From the NCBI GenBank assembly GCA_946402905.1, contig CAMIYC010000011.1:23257-87256 (forward strand): DNA of 64,000 nt. Reading direction: 5' to 3'. The notes below the pieces were generated by a model. The model ran no database searches and was not told the DNA's origin. It saw nothing but the letters and a program-made list of their open reading frames with translations. Numbering within the stretch: the first letter of the stretch is position 1; each line of letters opens with the position of its first letter. A program made the translations under genes and the position numbers. This stretch comes from an uncultured Prevotellaceae bacterium (GTDB lineage Bacteria > Bacteroidota > Bacteroidia > Bacteroidales > Bacteroidaceae). Shown here piece by piece: positions 18,658 through 27,460 of this stretch.

Positions 18658-21102
18658 CTATTGTAATTTGAGTTTGAGGGTCGTTTTCAGTCGGTTGGAG
18701 TCCTTGCTCGTCACTTTCAGTACCACGTTGCCGCCTGTCTGGCCAGCGCGCAGGATTACCAGGGCACTGCCGTTGTAGAGATGGCGGTGGTCGGTCACGT
18801 TGAGCTCGTCGCTGTTGTGGTTGCCGTTGCTCACAGCCACGATACGGGCATCGCCCTCGACGCTGAAGAGCAGCTCGTCCTGGGCATTGCGTGCCAGGCG
18901 GCCTTTCTTGTCCACGGCTTCTATGCGGATGTGTTGCAGGTCGGTGCCGTCGGCTTTCCATGTAGCATTGTCGGGGGTGGCTGTCAGTTTCACGGCGTCG
19001 CCCGTGGTCTCAATGCGGTGACGGCACACTTCCTTGCCGGAGTTGTAGCCCACGGCCTCGATATATCCAGGCTCATACACTACGCCGTCCCATTTGATCT
19101 GGTTGCGCCGTTTCGGGTCGTCGGTGGGGTTCTTTTGCCGTCCGATGAGTTGGCGGTTGACGTAGAGGGCCACTTCGTCTGCATTAGTGTAGGTGTAGAG
19201 CGACAACTTCTCGCCGGGCTTGCGGTTCCAGTGGTCGCTCATGCCGTCGTTGCCGGTCTGGATGCCGTTCCACATCATGTCGCCTTTGCTGTCGATCACG
19301 GCGATGTGCACCAGGGGCTCTTCCGGCTTGAAGAAGCTTCTCAGGAAGTAGGCTTTGGGCTTGGGGGCGAGCGTGATGTCAAACACGCCTTGTGCCCAGC
19401 CTTTGGCTGGCCAACCCTGACTCTCGCCCAGATAGTCGATGGCACCCCAATAGGCCAGGCCGATCACTTTGTCAAGATCCATCTCGAAATAGTTGGGACC
19501 CATCGCGGAGATAGAGGCCTCACTCTGATAGAAGTTCATCCATGGGAATCGACGGCCGTCGCCAGGGAAGTACATGTACCGGTAGTTGTAGGCCTGGATG
19601 TCGGTCACCTTGGCCAGCGGTGCCGGCAGAGAGTCGGTCTGATGGTCACGGCCGCGCGGGTGCATGGCTACGGTCACCAGACGCGTCGTGTCGTATCGCA
19701 GGAGAAGCTCTTTCTGCATCTTGTAGGGGGTCACACCCCAATCGTTAAAAGGCAGGTTGGTGTAGGTCTGCAGCTCATTTCCAAGGCTCCAGAGCACCAC
19801 GGAGGGATGATTGCGGTCGCGCTTGATAAACTCGGGAATGTCTTGCTGCCAGAGATTTACCCATTTCTCGCGGCCGCCGCAGTACTGGTCGAGCCACTTG
19901 TCATATAGCTCGTCGACCACCAGGATGCCGTATTCGTCGCAGAGGTCGAGCATCGACTCGCTGTAGGGATTGTGTGAAGTGCGGATGTGGTTGAAACCAT
20001 AGTCTCTGAGGAGCTGGATGCGCTTCTCGATAGCCCGGGGATAGGCAGCGGCGCCCAGTGCACCGAGGGTGTGGTGGTTGGCGATGCCCTTGAGCAGCAT
20101 CTTGCGGCCATTCAGCTTCATTCCGAAAGCAGGGTCAAACTCCACCTGCCGGATGCCGAAGCGCTGACGCACGCAGTCACTGGCCTGGCCGTCTTTGTCA
20201 TACAGGGTCAGCTCCAGGGTATACAGGGCAGGGCGGGCTGCCTCGCAGTCCCAGAGTGTAGGTGTGCTGATGGTGATGGGGGTGAGGTCGACTTCCTGCA
20301 CACGCAGCTTGCGGTTACGGCGCACGTCTTGCTTCTGGTCGATGATGGTCTGGCCGTTCATGTCGCTCACACGAAGGCCGATGCATACGGTCTCGGGGTT
20401 GTCTTTCAGGAAGCAGGCATGCTCTGCCTGGATATTGACCGTGGCCGAGGCGGCGGAAGTGGGAGAGGTGATGCCACTCACTTCGGTGGTGATGTATAGC
20501 GGGTGACGGGTGAAGTAGAGCACCGGGTCGGTCACGATGAGCTTCACGTCTCTGAACAGGCCGCCGCCGGTATACCACCTTGAGTTGCCGGGTTCACGGG
20601 TGTCTGCCATCACGGCGATCACATTCCTCTCACCCCATTTCACCAGTTTGGTGATGTCGATGTCAAATCCTACATAGCCGTAGTCGGTGCCTCCTATACG
20701 CTGCCCGTTAAGATAGACGTCGCCCACATACATGATGCCCTCAAAATCGAGCAGTAGGCGCCGGCCGCGTAGGTCATCGCTGATGTTCAGCTCGCGGCGG
20801 TACCAGCCTTTGCCCATCTCCTTGAAGCCTCTTGACGACAGGCGGCTCTTGATGTTGGCGCCGACGTCGCTGTTGTCGGCTTTCTCGTCGGCAGAGGGGG
20901 CTACCCATGGCTGCTCGATCTGGAAGTCGTGGGGCAGGTCCACTTGCCGCCACTGACTGTCGTCAAAAGCGGGTTGTGCGGCACCGGCCACGTCGCCTTC
21001 GTGGAACTTCCAGCCGAAATTGAGGCTTTTCACCATCCGTGTCTGGGCGCTCAAGGTCAGTGTGACGATGGTCAGCAAAAGAATGAAGCAGTTTCTTTTC
21101 AT
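18658..21102 (-). CDS. GH2 beta-galactosidase-like glycoside hydrolase
   Basis: The 814-residue exported protein (start MKRNCFILLLTIVTL, signal cleaved after LSA) has the GH2 order: N-terminal jelly roll with LNFGWKFHEGD, DLPHDFQIEQPW and YLNGQRIGG; an immunoglobulin-like domain; and a TIM barrel with IRTSHNPYSE and VLWSLGNELQ, where E is the acid/base. NFYQSEASIS probably holds the nucleophile. DUF4982-type and Ig-like C-terminal domains follow (TNADEVALYVNRQLIG). It probably releases terminal beta-linked galactose or a related sugar. The track's start adds 15 residues before the signal peptide and is less likely. A -7 promoter element lies upstream. Confidence 0.88.
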   Translation of the reverse strand: MKRNCFILLLTIVTLTLSAQTRMVKSLNFGWKFHEGDVAGAAQPAFDDSQWRQVDLPHDFQIEQPWVAPSADEKADNSDVGANIKSRLSSRGFKEMGKGWYRRELNISDDLRGRRLLLDFEGIMYVGDVYLNGQRIGGTDYGYVGFDIDITKLVKWGERNVIAVMADTREPGNSRWYTGGGLFRDVKLIVTDPVLYFTRHPLYITTEVSGITSPTSAASATVNIQAEHACFLKDNPETVCIGLRVSDMNGQTIIDQKQDVRRNRKLRVQEVDLTPITISTPTLWDCEAARPALYTLELTLYDKDGQASDCVRQRFGIRQVEFDPAFGMKLNGRKMLLKGIANHHTLGALGAAAYPRAIEKRIQLLRDYGFNHIRTSHNPYSESMLDLCDEYGILVVDELYDKWLDQYCGGREKWVNLWQQDIPEFIKRDRNHPSVVLWSLGNELQTYTNLPFNDWGVTPYKMQKELLLRYDTTRLVTVAMHPRGRDHQTDSLPAPLAKVTDIQAYNYRYMYFPGDGRRFPWMNFYQSEASISAMGPNYFEMDLDKVIGLAYWGAIDYLGESQGWPAKGWAQGVFDITLAPKPKAYFLRSFFKPEEPLVHIAVIDSKGDMMWNGIQTGNDGMSDHWNRKPGEKLSLYTYTNADEVALYVNRQLIGRQKNPTDDPKRRNQIKWDGVVYEPGYIEAVGYNSGKEVCRHRIETTGDAVKLTATPDNATWKADGTDLQHIRIEAVDKKGRLARNAQDELLFSVEGDARIVAVSNGNHNSDELNVTDHRHLYNGSALVILRAGQTGGNVVLKVTSKDSNRLKTTLKLKLQ

Positions 21103-21144
21103 TGTATAGTAGATTGGTTGATTCGTTGATGTACACTCTGTCTG

Positions 21145-21152
21145 CAAAAATA
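21145..21152 (-). promoter_or_regulatory. -7 element of the GH2-GH106-mtnN-luxS operon
   Basis: The minus strand reads TATTTTTG, matching TAnnTTTG, 42 bases before the GH2 start codon. The -33 region shows no good TTTG. Confidence 0.5.
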
Positions 21153-21181
21153 CGGATTAATTTTCGAAAAGGACATGGAAT

Positions 21182-21215
21182 TTTGTCCGGATTACATAAA
21201 AAAGTATTAATTTTG
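21182..21215 (+). promoter_or_regulatory. Promoter of the yfhO-fkp operon
   Basis: TTTG (21182-21185), a 22-base spacer and TAATTTTG (21208-21215) resemble the Bacteroidetes promoter with a slightly long spacer. The start codon at 21246 lies about 30 bases downstream. Confidence 0.6.
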
Positions 21216-21245
21216 TCTGCCAGAAAGACAAAACAACTATTATCA

Positions 21246-23765
21246 ATGGAAAAACTGAAAAAATGTCTGCCCGATTTGTTGGCAGTGGTATTGTTTGCAG
21301 TCATTGCGTTCGCATATTTCTTCCCGGCTGATTTTGAGGGGAGGATCCTCTATCAGCACGACACTTCTGCCGGCCGCGGGGCAGGACAGGAGGCCCTGGA
21401 GTATTACCAGAGCACCGGAGAGCGCACCAGATGGACCAACTCGACATTCAGCGGGATGCCTACTTATCAGACCGCTCCCTCGTACGACAGTACGGATATA
21501 CTCAGCCAGGCCGTCGACGCATGGCATCTCTGGCTGCCCGACAATGTGTGGTATGTCTTTGCCTATCTGCTCGGCTTTTATGTCTTGCTCAGGGCTTTCA
21601 ATTTCAGACAGACTCTCGCCGTGCTCGGAGCTATAGCATGGGCGTTTTCCAGCTATTTCTTTATTATCATAGGTGCAGGACATATCTGGAAGGTGTGGGC
21701 ACTGGCCTACCTGCCTCCTATGATAGCTGGTGTCGTGCTGGCCTACAGGGGTAAGTATTTTTGGGGATTTGTCGTCACTGCCGTCTTCGCCGCATTCGAG
21801 GTGAATGCCAACCATGTGCAGATGACTTACTATTATCTTTTCATCATCTTCTTCATGATTGTGGCTTTCCTTGTCGAGGCCATACGCGAGCACCAGATGT
21901 CCAGGTTTCTCAAGGCTTCGGCAGTGTGTGCTGTCGCAGCGGCGATAGGCATCTGTGCCAACCTCTCCAATCTGTTTCATACATGGCAGTATCAGAAAGA
22001 GTCGATGAGGGGAAAAAGCGAACTGGTCAAGGCCGACAGTGCCAATCAGACCGACAGTGGACTGGAGCGCGACTATATCACACAATGGAGCTATGGCATC
22101 GGAGAGACATGGACACTGCTCGTGCCCAATGTGAAAGGTGGTGCTTCCGTGCCCCTGGCGGCCAATCAGAGTGCGATGCAGAAAGCCGACCCTAACTACT
22201 ATCAGCTCTATGGACAGATAGGACAGTATTGGGGTGAGCAACCAGGCACCAGCGGACCGGTTTATGTGGGGGCTTTCGTGCTCATGCTTTTTGTGCTGGC
22301 GCTCTTCGTCGTCAAAGGACCCATGAAGTGGGCATTGCTGGCGGTCACTATATTGTCCGTACTCTTGTCATGGGGGCGCAACTTCATGGGGTTTACAGAT
22401 TTCTTTATCGACCACTTCCCCATGTACTCGAAGTTCCGCACGGTGGCTTCTATCTTGGTCATCGCTGAATTTACCATACCTCTGCTTGCCCTGATGGGAC
22501 TGAAAGAGGTGATGGACAATCCTAAGGTGGCTCTCGAGAAGGTCAGCGTGGGTAAGCTGAAGCTGCCCCTGAATCCTCTCGTTCTCTCATGGTGCCTCAC
22601 AGGACTGGTGGCCTTGCTCTTCGCCGTGATGCCGGGTGTCTTCTTCAGCGACTATGTGTCCTCTTCCGAGATGCAGGCCCTCAGCCAGTTCCCCGCCGAC
22701 CAACTGGGGCCGTTCCTCTCCAACCTGCGCGCCGTGAGAGAGTCTATCCTCACAGCCGACGCCTGGCGCTCCTTCCTGGTCATTCTTATCGGTACGGTGC
22801 TGTTGGTGCTCTTCCTCACCAAGAAGATGAAAGCCTCGTATATGATAGCGGGAGTCACGCTCCTGTGCCTCACCGACATGTGGATGGTCAACAAACGCTA
22901 TCTCAATGACGAGATGTTCGTCTCCAGTACCGTGAAGGAACTGCCGCAGGAGAAAACGGCTACGGATGAGGCCATCTTACAGGACAAGACGCTTGACTAC
23001 CGTGTGCTCAATTTCGCGTCGAATACGTTCAATGAAAACGAAACATCGTTCTATCATAAGAGCATCGGAGGATATCATGCTGCCAAACTGCGCCGCTATC
23101 AGGAAATGATAGAAGCATATATCGCTCCGGAGATGCAAAAGGCTATGCAAGCCGTGGTCAGCGCCAATGGCGATTTCAGCCAGATCAACGGCGACAGCAT
23201 CTTCCCTGTCATCAATATGCTCAACACCAAATATTTTATCTTGCCTTTGCAGGGAGGAGCCACGACACCGCTGGAGAATCCTTTCGCCCAGGGTAACGCA
23301 TGGTATGTAGACAAGGTGACGTATGCCGACAATGCCAATGCTGAAATCGACGGGGTGGGGAAGGCCAACCTGCGTCGGGAAGCTGTAGCTGACTCCAAAT
23401 TCCGTGAGACCTTGGGCGACGGCACGGCACAGGACAGCACGGCACAGGTGAAAATGACTGCTTATCAGCCCAATCATCTCGTCTATACGGCGGAGTCGGG
23501 AAAGGGCGGTGTCATCGTCTTCTCTGAGATTTATTATCCCGGTTGGACCGCCACTGTCGACGGACAGCCGGCGGAGATAGGCCGGGTGAATTATATCCTC
23601 CGAGCGCTCCGGGTGGCTCCTGGCAAGCATGAGATCGTGCTTGACTTCCATCCTAAGTCTGTGGCCACCACTGAGACCGTGGCATATATCGCCTTGGCGC
23701 TGCTCCTGCTCTCCGTTATTGGTGGAGTGGTGTTCAGTTTCAGGAAAAGCAAATCATCATTATGA
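21246..23765 (+). CDS. YfhO-family multi-pass membrane protein
   Basis: This 839-residue protein has about a dozen hydrophobic segments, a first periplasmic region with QHDTSAGRGAGQEA and RTRWTNSTFSGMPTY, and a C-terminal soluble beta domain (YYPGWTATVDGQPAEI) before a last membrane helix. These fit the YfhO family, thought to act like GT-C glycosyltransferases or to help decorate cell-wall polymers; the precise reaction in this group is unknown. Start 21246 (MEKLKKCLPD) follows a promoter; the track's longer start at 21102 would precede it. Its stop overlaps the fkp start by four bases. Confidence 0.85.
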   Translation: MEKLKKCLPDLLAVVLFAVIAFAYFFPADFEGRILYQHDTSAGRGAGQEALEYYQSTGERTRWTNSTFSGMPTYQTAPSYDSTDILSQAVDAWHLWLPDNVWYVFAYLLGFYVLLRAFNFRQTLAVLGAIAWAFSSYFFIIIGAGHIWKVWALAYLPPMIAGVVLAYRGKYFWGFVVTAVFAAFEVNANHVQMTYYYLFIIFFMIVAFLVEAIREHQMSRFLKASAVCAVAAAIGICANLSNLFHTWQYQKESMRGKSELVKADSANQTDSGLERDYITQWSYGIGETWTLLVPNVKGGASVPLAANQSAMQKADPNYYQLYGQIGQYWGEQPGTSGPVYVGAFVLMLFVLALFVVKGPMKWALLAVTILSVLLSWGRNFMGFTDFFIDHFPMYSKFRTVASILVIAEFTIPLLALMGLKEVMDNPKVALEKVSVGKLKLPLNPLVLSWCLTGLVALLFAVMPGVFFSDYVSSSEMQALSQFPADQLGPFLSNLRAVRESILTADAWRSFLVILIGTVLLVLFLTKKMKASYMIAGVTLLCLTDMWMVNKRYLNDEMFVSSTVKELPQEKTATDEAILQDKTLDYRVLNFASNTFNENETSFYHKSIGGYHAAKLRRYQEMIEAYIAPEMQKAMQAVVSANGDFSQINGDSIFPVINMLNTKYFILPLQGGATTPLENPFAQGNAWYVDKVTYADNANAEIDGVGKANLRREAVADSKFRETLGDGTAQDSTAQVKMTAYQPNHLVYTAESGKGGVIVFSEIYYPGWTATVDGQPAEIGRVNYILRALRVAPGKHEIVLDFHPKSVATTETVAYIALALLLLSVIGGVVFSFRKSKSSL

Positions 23766-26602
23766 AAAAACTACTCTCTCTACCTCCCAATCTGGTGGGG
23801 TGTTTTCATCATATCACTGGATATAGCCATGACGAATGGTTCTGCACCAATGACCCGGTAGACCGTAAACTGGGCAGTGGGGGTGGCACTGCTTGGCTCC
23901 TGACGGAATGCCATCGTCAGGAACAGACCGGCAGGACATTCGATGAGTGGCTCGCCGACGAAAAGCGCATCCTGCTCCATGCCGGAGGACAGGGCAGGCG
24001 TCTGCCGTCTTATGCGCCGTCGGGCAAAGTGCTCACACCCCTGCCCGTGTTCAGGTGGGAACGTGGCCAGAGACTCTCGCAGGATCTGCTCTCTCTGCAA
24101 ATGCCGCTTTATGAGCAGATGATGCAAAGTGCCCCGGACAACATGCACACCATGATCGTGAGCGGCGACGTGATGATACGTTCCGCCAAGCCTCTGCAGC
24201 CCATACCTGAGGCTGATGTGGTGTGTTATGGCCTGTGGCTCGACGACCAGACCGCATCTACTCATGGAGTGTTCGTGGCTGACAGGAAGACTCCCTCACA
24301 GCTGAAATGTATGCTGCAGAAGCCTTCGGTGTCCACCCTTACCGACTTGCGCAAGGATCATTTCTATCTGACGGATATAGGTATATGGCTGCTTAGCGAC
24401 AGGGCCGTAGAGACACTCATGAGGCGATGCGTTCACGACGGGAATGTAGACTGCTACGACCTCTACGGCGAGTTCGGATGTGCGTTGGGCTCTTGCCCGA
24501 CGATGCCCGATGATGAGGTGAGCAGACTGTCGGTGGTGGTATTGCCCCTTCCAGGTGGAGAATTCTATCACTATGGCACCACTCCTGAACTCATATCCTC
24601 CACACTCGCTATCCAGAATGTAGTCAATGACCAGCGTGAGATTATGCACCATTCGCGCAAACCCCACCCTTCGATGTTTATACAGAACTCTGAAACGTGG
24701 GTGAAGGTCACCGAGTATAACAAGAACCTGTGGATAGAAAACAGTTGTATCAGTGAAAAATGGTTGCTCTCTTCGGAGAATGTCATAACGGGTGTGCCCG
24801 ACAATAACTGGCAGATCACACTGCGGCAAGGGCAATGTGTCGATATCGTACCCATTGGCGAGACACAATGGGTGGTCAGACCCTATGGATATCAGGACGC
24901 TTTCAGGGGCGACCTGAGACAACCCTCTACAACGTTTCTCGGCAAGACGTTTGCTTCGTGGTCACAGGAAAGATGCCTGTCCATGGAGGAGATAGAAGGG
25001 CTGGAGGATCTGCAGTCGGCCAGGATATTCCCCGTGGTCTCCAATATCGACGATATGGGGCTCGTCTTGAGATGGATGCTCAATGAACCGGACAAGGATG
25101 GAGGACGTATCGTATGGAGACAGGCGAGGCGGATGAGCGCCGACGAAATTTCGGCTGAGGCCAATCTCAGTCGGCTGGTTGGACAGCGGGAGGATTTCAG
25201 GAAAAGAAACTGGCCTTTCCTGTCGGCCAATTATCAGCATAGCATTTTCTATCAGGTCGACCTCGACCATGCGGCAGCTGAGTTTGCAAGGTTTCATATC
25301 GCAGAGCCACATCCCCTGTCCGAGGAGGAACCACTGCTCACACGGATACATGATGCGATGTTCAGGGCCAGGCTCCGCACGCTGAAAGGCCTCGACGGCA
25401 GCGACCAGGAGGCAAGGGCGTTCAGCCTGCTCAGGGAGGGGCTCACCGAGAGCGCACTCTCCGCAAGGCAACAGCCGTTGATGTCGGTTTATAGCGACCA
25501 GATCGTATGGGGAAGGAGCCCGGTGCGCATCGACCTTGCGGGAGGATGGACCGACACGCCGCCTTATTGTCTGATGGAGGGCGGAAATGTGGTAAACATC
25601 GCTATCGAACTCAATGGCCAGCCGCCCATACAGGCGTATATCAGGCCGTGCCGGCAGCCGCATATCATACTCAGAAGCATCGATCTGGGGGCATCGGAAC
25701 AAGTGGAGACGTTTGAACAACTGGCTGACTTCCATCACGTGGGGAGCCCGTTCTCCATTCCAAAGGCCGCACTGGCGCTGGCTGGATTCTTACCTGGCTT
25801 CTCGGCCACGCAATATGACTCGTTGCGCAGTCAGTTGCAGGATTTCGGATGTGGCATCGAACTGACCCTCCTGTCTGCTATTCCGGCAGGCAGCGGACTG
25901 GGCACCAGCAGCATTCTCGCAGCTACGGTGCTGGGCGCGGTCAACGACTTCTGCAGCCTCGCATGGGACCGTAATGAGATAGGGCACCGTACGCTGGTCC
26001 TTGAACAGTTGCTCACTTCCGGAGGCGGATGGCAGGATCAGTTTGGAGGATTGCTGCAGGGGGCGAAACTGTTGCAGACCGAAAAGGGATTTGCGCAAAA
26101 TCCCGTTATCCGCTGGTTGCCTTCCGAACTGTATACCCAGCCCGACTATGCCGCTTGTCATCTGTTGTATTATACCGGCATCACCCGTACGGCCAAGAAC
26201 ATCCTCTCTGAAATCGTCAGGAAGATGTTTCTCAACCACCATGAACAACTGCAGCTCCTACGCATGATGAAAGGTCATGCGATGGACTTGTATGAGGCAA
26301 TACAGCGCAACGACTTTGTCAAGATGGGGCAACTCATCAGGAAGACATGGCAGCAGAACCAGCTGCTCGACAGTGGCACCAATCCTCCAGAGGTGAAGAG
26401 GCTTACCGATATGGTCGATGACTTGTGCCTGGGATATAAGTTGCCGGGGGCAGGTGGAGGCGGTTACCTCTATATGGTGGCCAAAGACCCGGAGGCCGCC
26501 GCAAGAATACGCCAGGTGCTCACGGTCAACAGGGTCAATGCCAACGCACGTTTCGTCAACATGTCTCTCAGTGCCAAGGGACTTCAGGTAAGCAGAAGCT
26601 GA
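23762..26602 (+). CDS. fkp: Bifunctional L-fucokinase/L-fucose-1-phosphate guanylyltransferase
   Basis: This 946-residue protein joins a sugar-nucleotide pyrophosphorylase half and a GHMP-kinase half. The N-terminal LLHAGGQGRRLPSYAPSGK (about 71-89) is the nucleotide-binding loop. The C-terminal half has SPVRIDLAGGWTDTPPY (about 585) and IPAGSGLGTSSI (about 705), the GHMP sugar and ATP sites, and a final KLPGAGGGGY motif. It turns free L-fucose into GDP-fucose for fucosylation of capsule and surface glycoproteins, as known for Bacteroides. It is translationally coupled to the YfhO-like gene upstream. Confidence 0.95.
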   Translation: MKKLLSLPPNLVGCFHHITGYSHDEWFCTNDPVDRKLGSGGGTAWLLTECHRQEQTGRTFDEWLADEKRILLHAGGQGRRLPSYAPSGKVLTPLPVFRWERGQRLSQDLLSLQMPLYEQMMQSAPDNMHTMIVSGDVMIRSAKPLQPIPEADVVCYGLWLDDQTASTHGVFVADRKTPSQLKCMLQKPSVSTLTDLRKDHFYLTDIGIWLLSDRAVETLMRRCVHDGNVDCYDLYGEFGCALGSCPTMPDDEVSRLSVVVLPLPGGEFYHYGTTPELISSTLAIQNVVNDQREIMHHSRKPHPSMFIQNSETWVKVTEYNKNLWIENSCISEKWLLSSENVITGVPDNNWQITLRQGQCVDIVPIGETQWVVRPYGYQDAFRGDLRQPSTTFLGKTFASWSQERCLSMEEIEGLEDLQSARIFPVVSNIDDMGLVLRWMLNEPDKDGGRIVWRQARRMSADEISAEANLSRLVGQREDFRKRNWPFLSANYQHSIFYQVDLDHAAAEFARFHIAEPHPLSEEEPLLTRIHDAMFRARLRTLKGLDGSDQEARAFSLLREGLTESALSARQQPLMSVYSDQIVWGRSPVRIDLAGGWTDTPPYCLMEGGNVVNIAIELNGQPPIQAYIRPCRQPHIILRSIDLGASEQVETFEQLADFHHVGSPFSIPKAALALAGFLPGFSATQYDSLRSQLQDFGCGIELTLLSAIPAGSGLGTSSILAATVLGAVNDFCSLAWDRNEIGHRTLVLEQLLTSGGGWQDQFGGLLQGAKLLQTEKGFAQNPVIRWLPSELYTQPDYAACHLLYYTGITRTAKNILSEIVRKMFLNHHEQLQLLRMMKGHAMDLYEAIQRNDFVKMGQLIRKTWQQNQLLDSGTNPPEVKRLTDMVDDLCLGYKLPGAGGGGYLYMVAKDPEAAARIRQVLTVNRVNANARFVNMSLSAKGLQVSRS

Positions 26603-26603
26603 T

Positions 26604-27407
26604 ATGCAATTCCGTACAATCATAGATATACCACAACCGTCGTTTGCCATCGCACCTTGTGAACGGATGCTTTTCGTGGGGTCTTGTTTTGCCGACCGCA
26701 TCGGGCACAGGGCACAGCAGGAGAAATTCCGGGCTGTGGTCAATCCCTATGGAGTGATGTACAACCCCGCCAGTATCCTGCATACGGTAGAAAAGGTCGA
26801 GGTCGTCCCGCGGGTTGCATTCCTCACTCTGGGCACCAACCATGTATATATCCTCAGGGAGACAGGAGAGATCGTTGACAACTGCCGGAAAATGCCGCAA
26901 TGCCTTTTCGAGGAGCGACAACTCACTCTTGAAGAGTGCGTGGATTTCCTGTCTCAGGTGGTGGAGACTTTATTGGACAGGGATCGTAAGACAAAGGTCG
27001 TCATCACGGTCAGCCCTATTCGCTATGCCAAATATGGATTTCATGGCAGCGCACTCTCCAAAGCGGTACTCTTGCTCGCTGCCGACGAAATCTGCAGGAA
27101 ATATCCTGACGTGGCAGGCTATTTCCCGGCGTATGAAATCGTGCTCGACGAATTACGTGACTATCGTTTTTATCAGCCTGATATGATTCACCCCTCCGAC
27201 CAGGCCGTTGAATATATCTGGCAACGGTTTTCCGAGGCTTATTTCAGTACAGAGACCCTGCAGTTCCTCAAGTTGTGGCGCCCCGTCAAGGAGGCTCTCG
27301 CACATCGTCCGTTCCATCCTGAGTCGGAGGAATATCAGCGCTTCCTTCAACGCACGATGCAAGAGGCAAGACGATTAGCGGAAAAATATCCAGGATTGGA
27401 GTTGTGA
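26604..27407 (+). CDS. GSCFA-domain protein
   Basis: The 267-residue protein carries the family motif VGSCFAD near residue 25, followed by NPYGVMYNPASI, TVSPIRY and YFPAYEIVLDELRDYRFY, which mark the GSCFA family, a group related to GDSL/SGNH esterases. The motif serine and a late DMIHPS histidine could form the active site. It has no signal peptide. It starts one base after the fkp stop, so it belongs to the same operon and might modify an acylated sugar or surface polymer; this role is inferred only from position. Confidence 0.85.
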   Translation: MQFRTIIDIPQPSFAIAPCERMLFVGSCFADRIGHRAQQEKFRAVVNPYGVMYNPASILHTVEKVEVVPRVAFLTLGTNHVYILRETGEIVDNCRKMPQCLFEERQLTLEECVDFLSQVVETLLDRDRKTKVVITVSPIRYAKYGFHGSALSKAVLLLAADEICRKYPDVAGYFPAYEIVLDELRDYRFYQPDMIHPSDQAVEYIWQRFSEAYFSTETLQFLKLWRPVKEALAHRPFHPESEEYQRFLQRTMQEARRLAEKYPGLEL

Positions 27408-27429
27408 TAAGACAAAAGAAATGGGATGG

Positions 27430-27460
27430 TCAGGGTGAGATGGATTTCATCTCACCCTGA
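27430..27460. terminator. Hairpin shared by convergent genes
   Basis: TCAGGGTGAGATG and CATCTCACCCTGA form a perfect 13-base-pair stem with a 5-base loop. It begins 23 bases after the GSCFA stop. On the minus strand it contains the last codons and stop of the protease gene, so part of the coding end doubles as terminator stem. No T-run follows on either strand. Confidence 0.6.
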
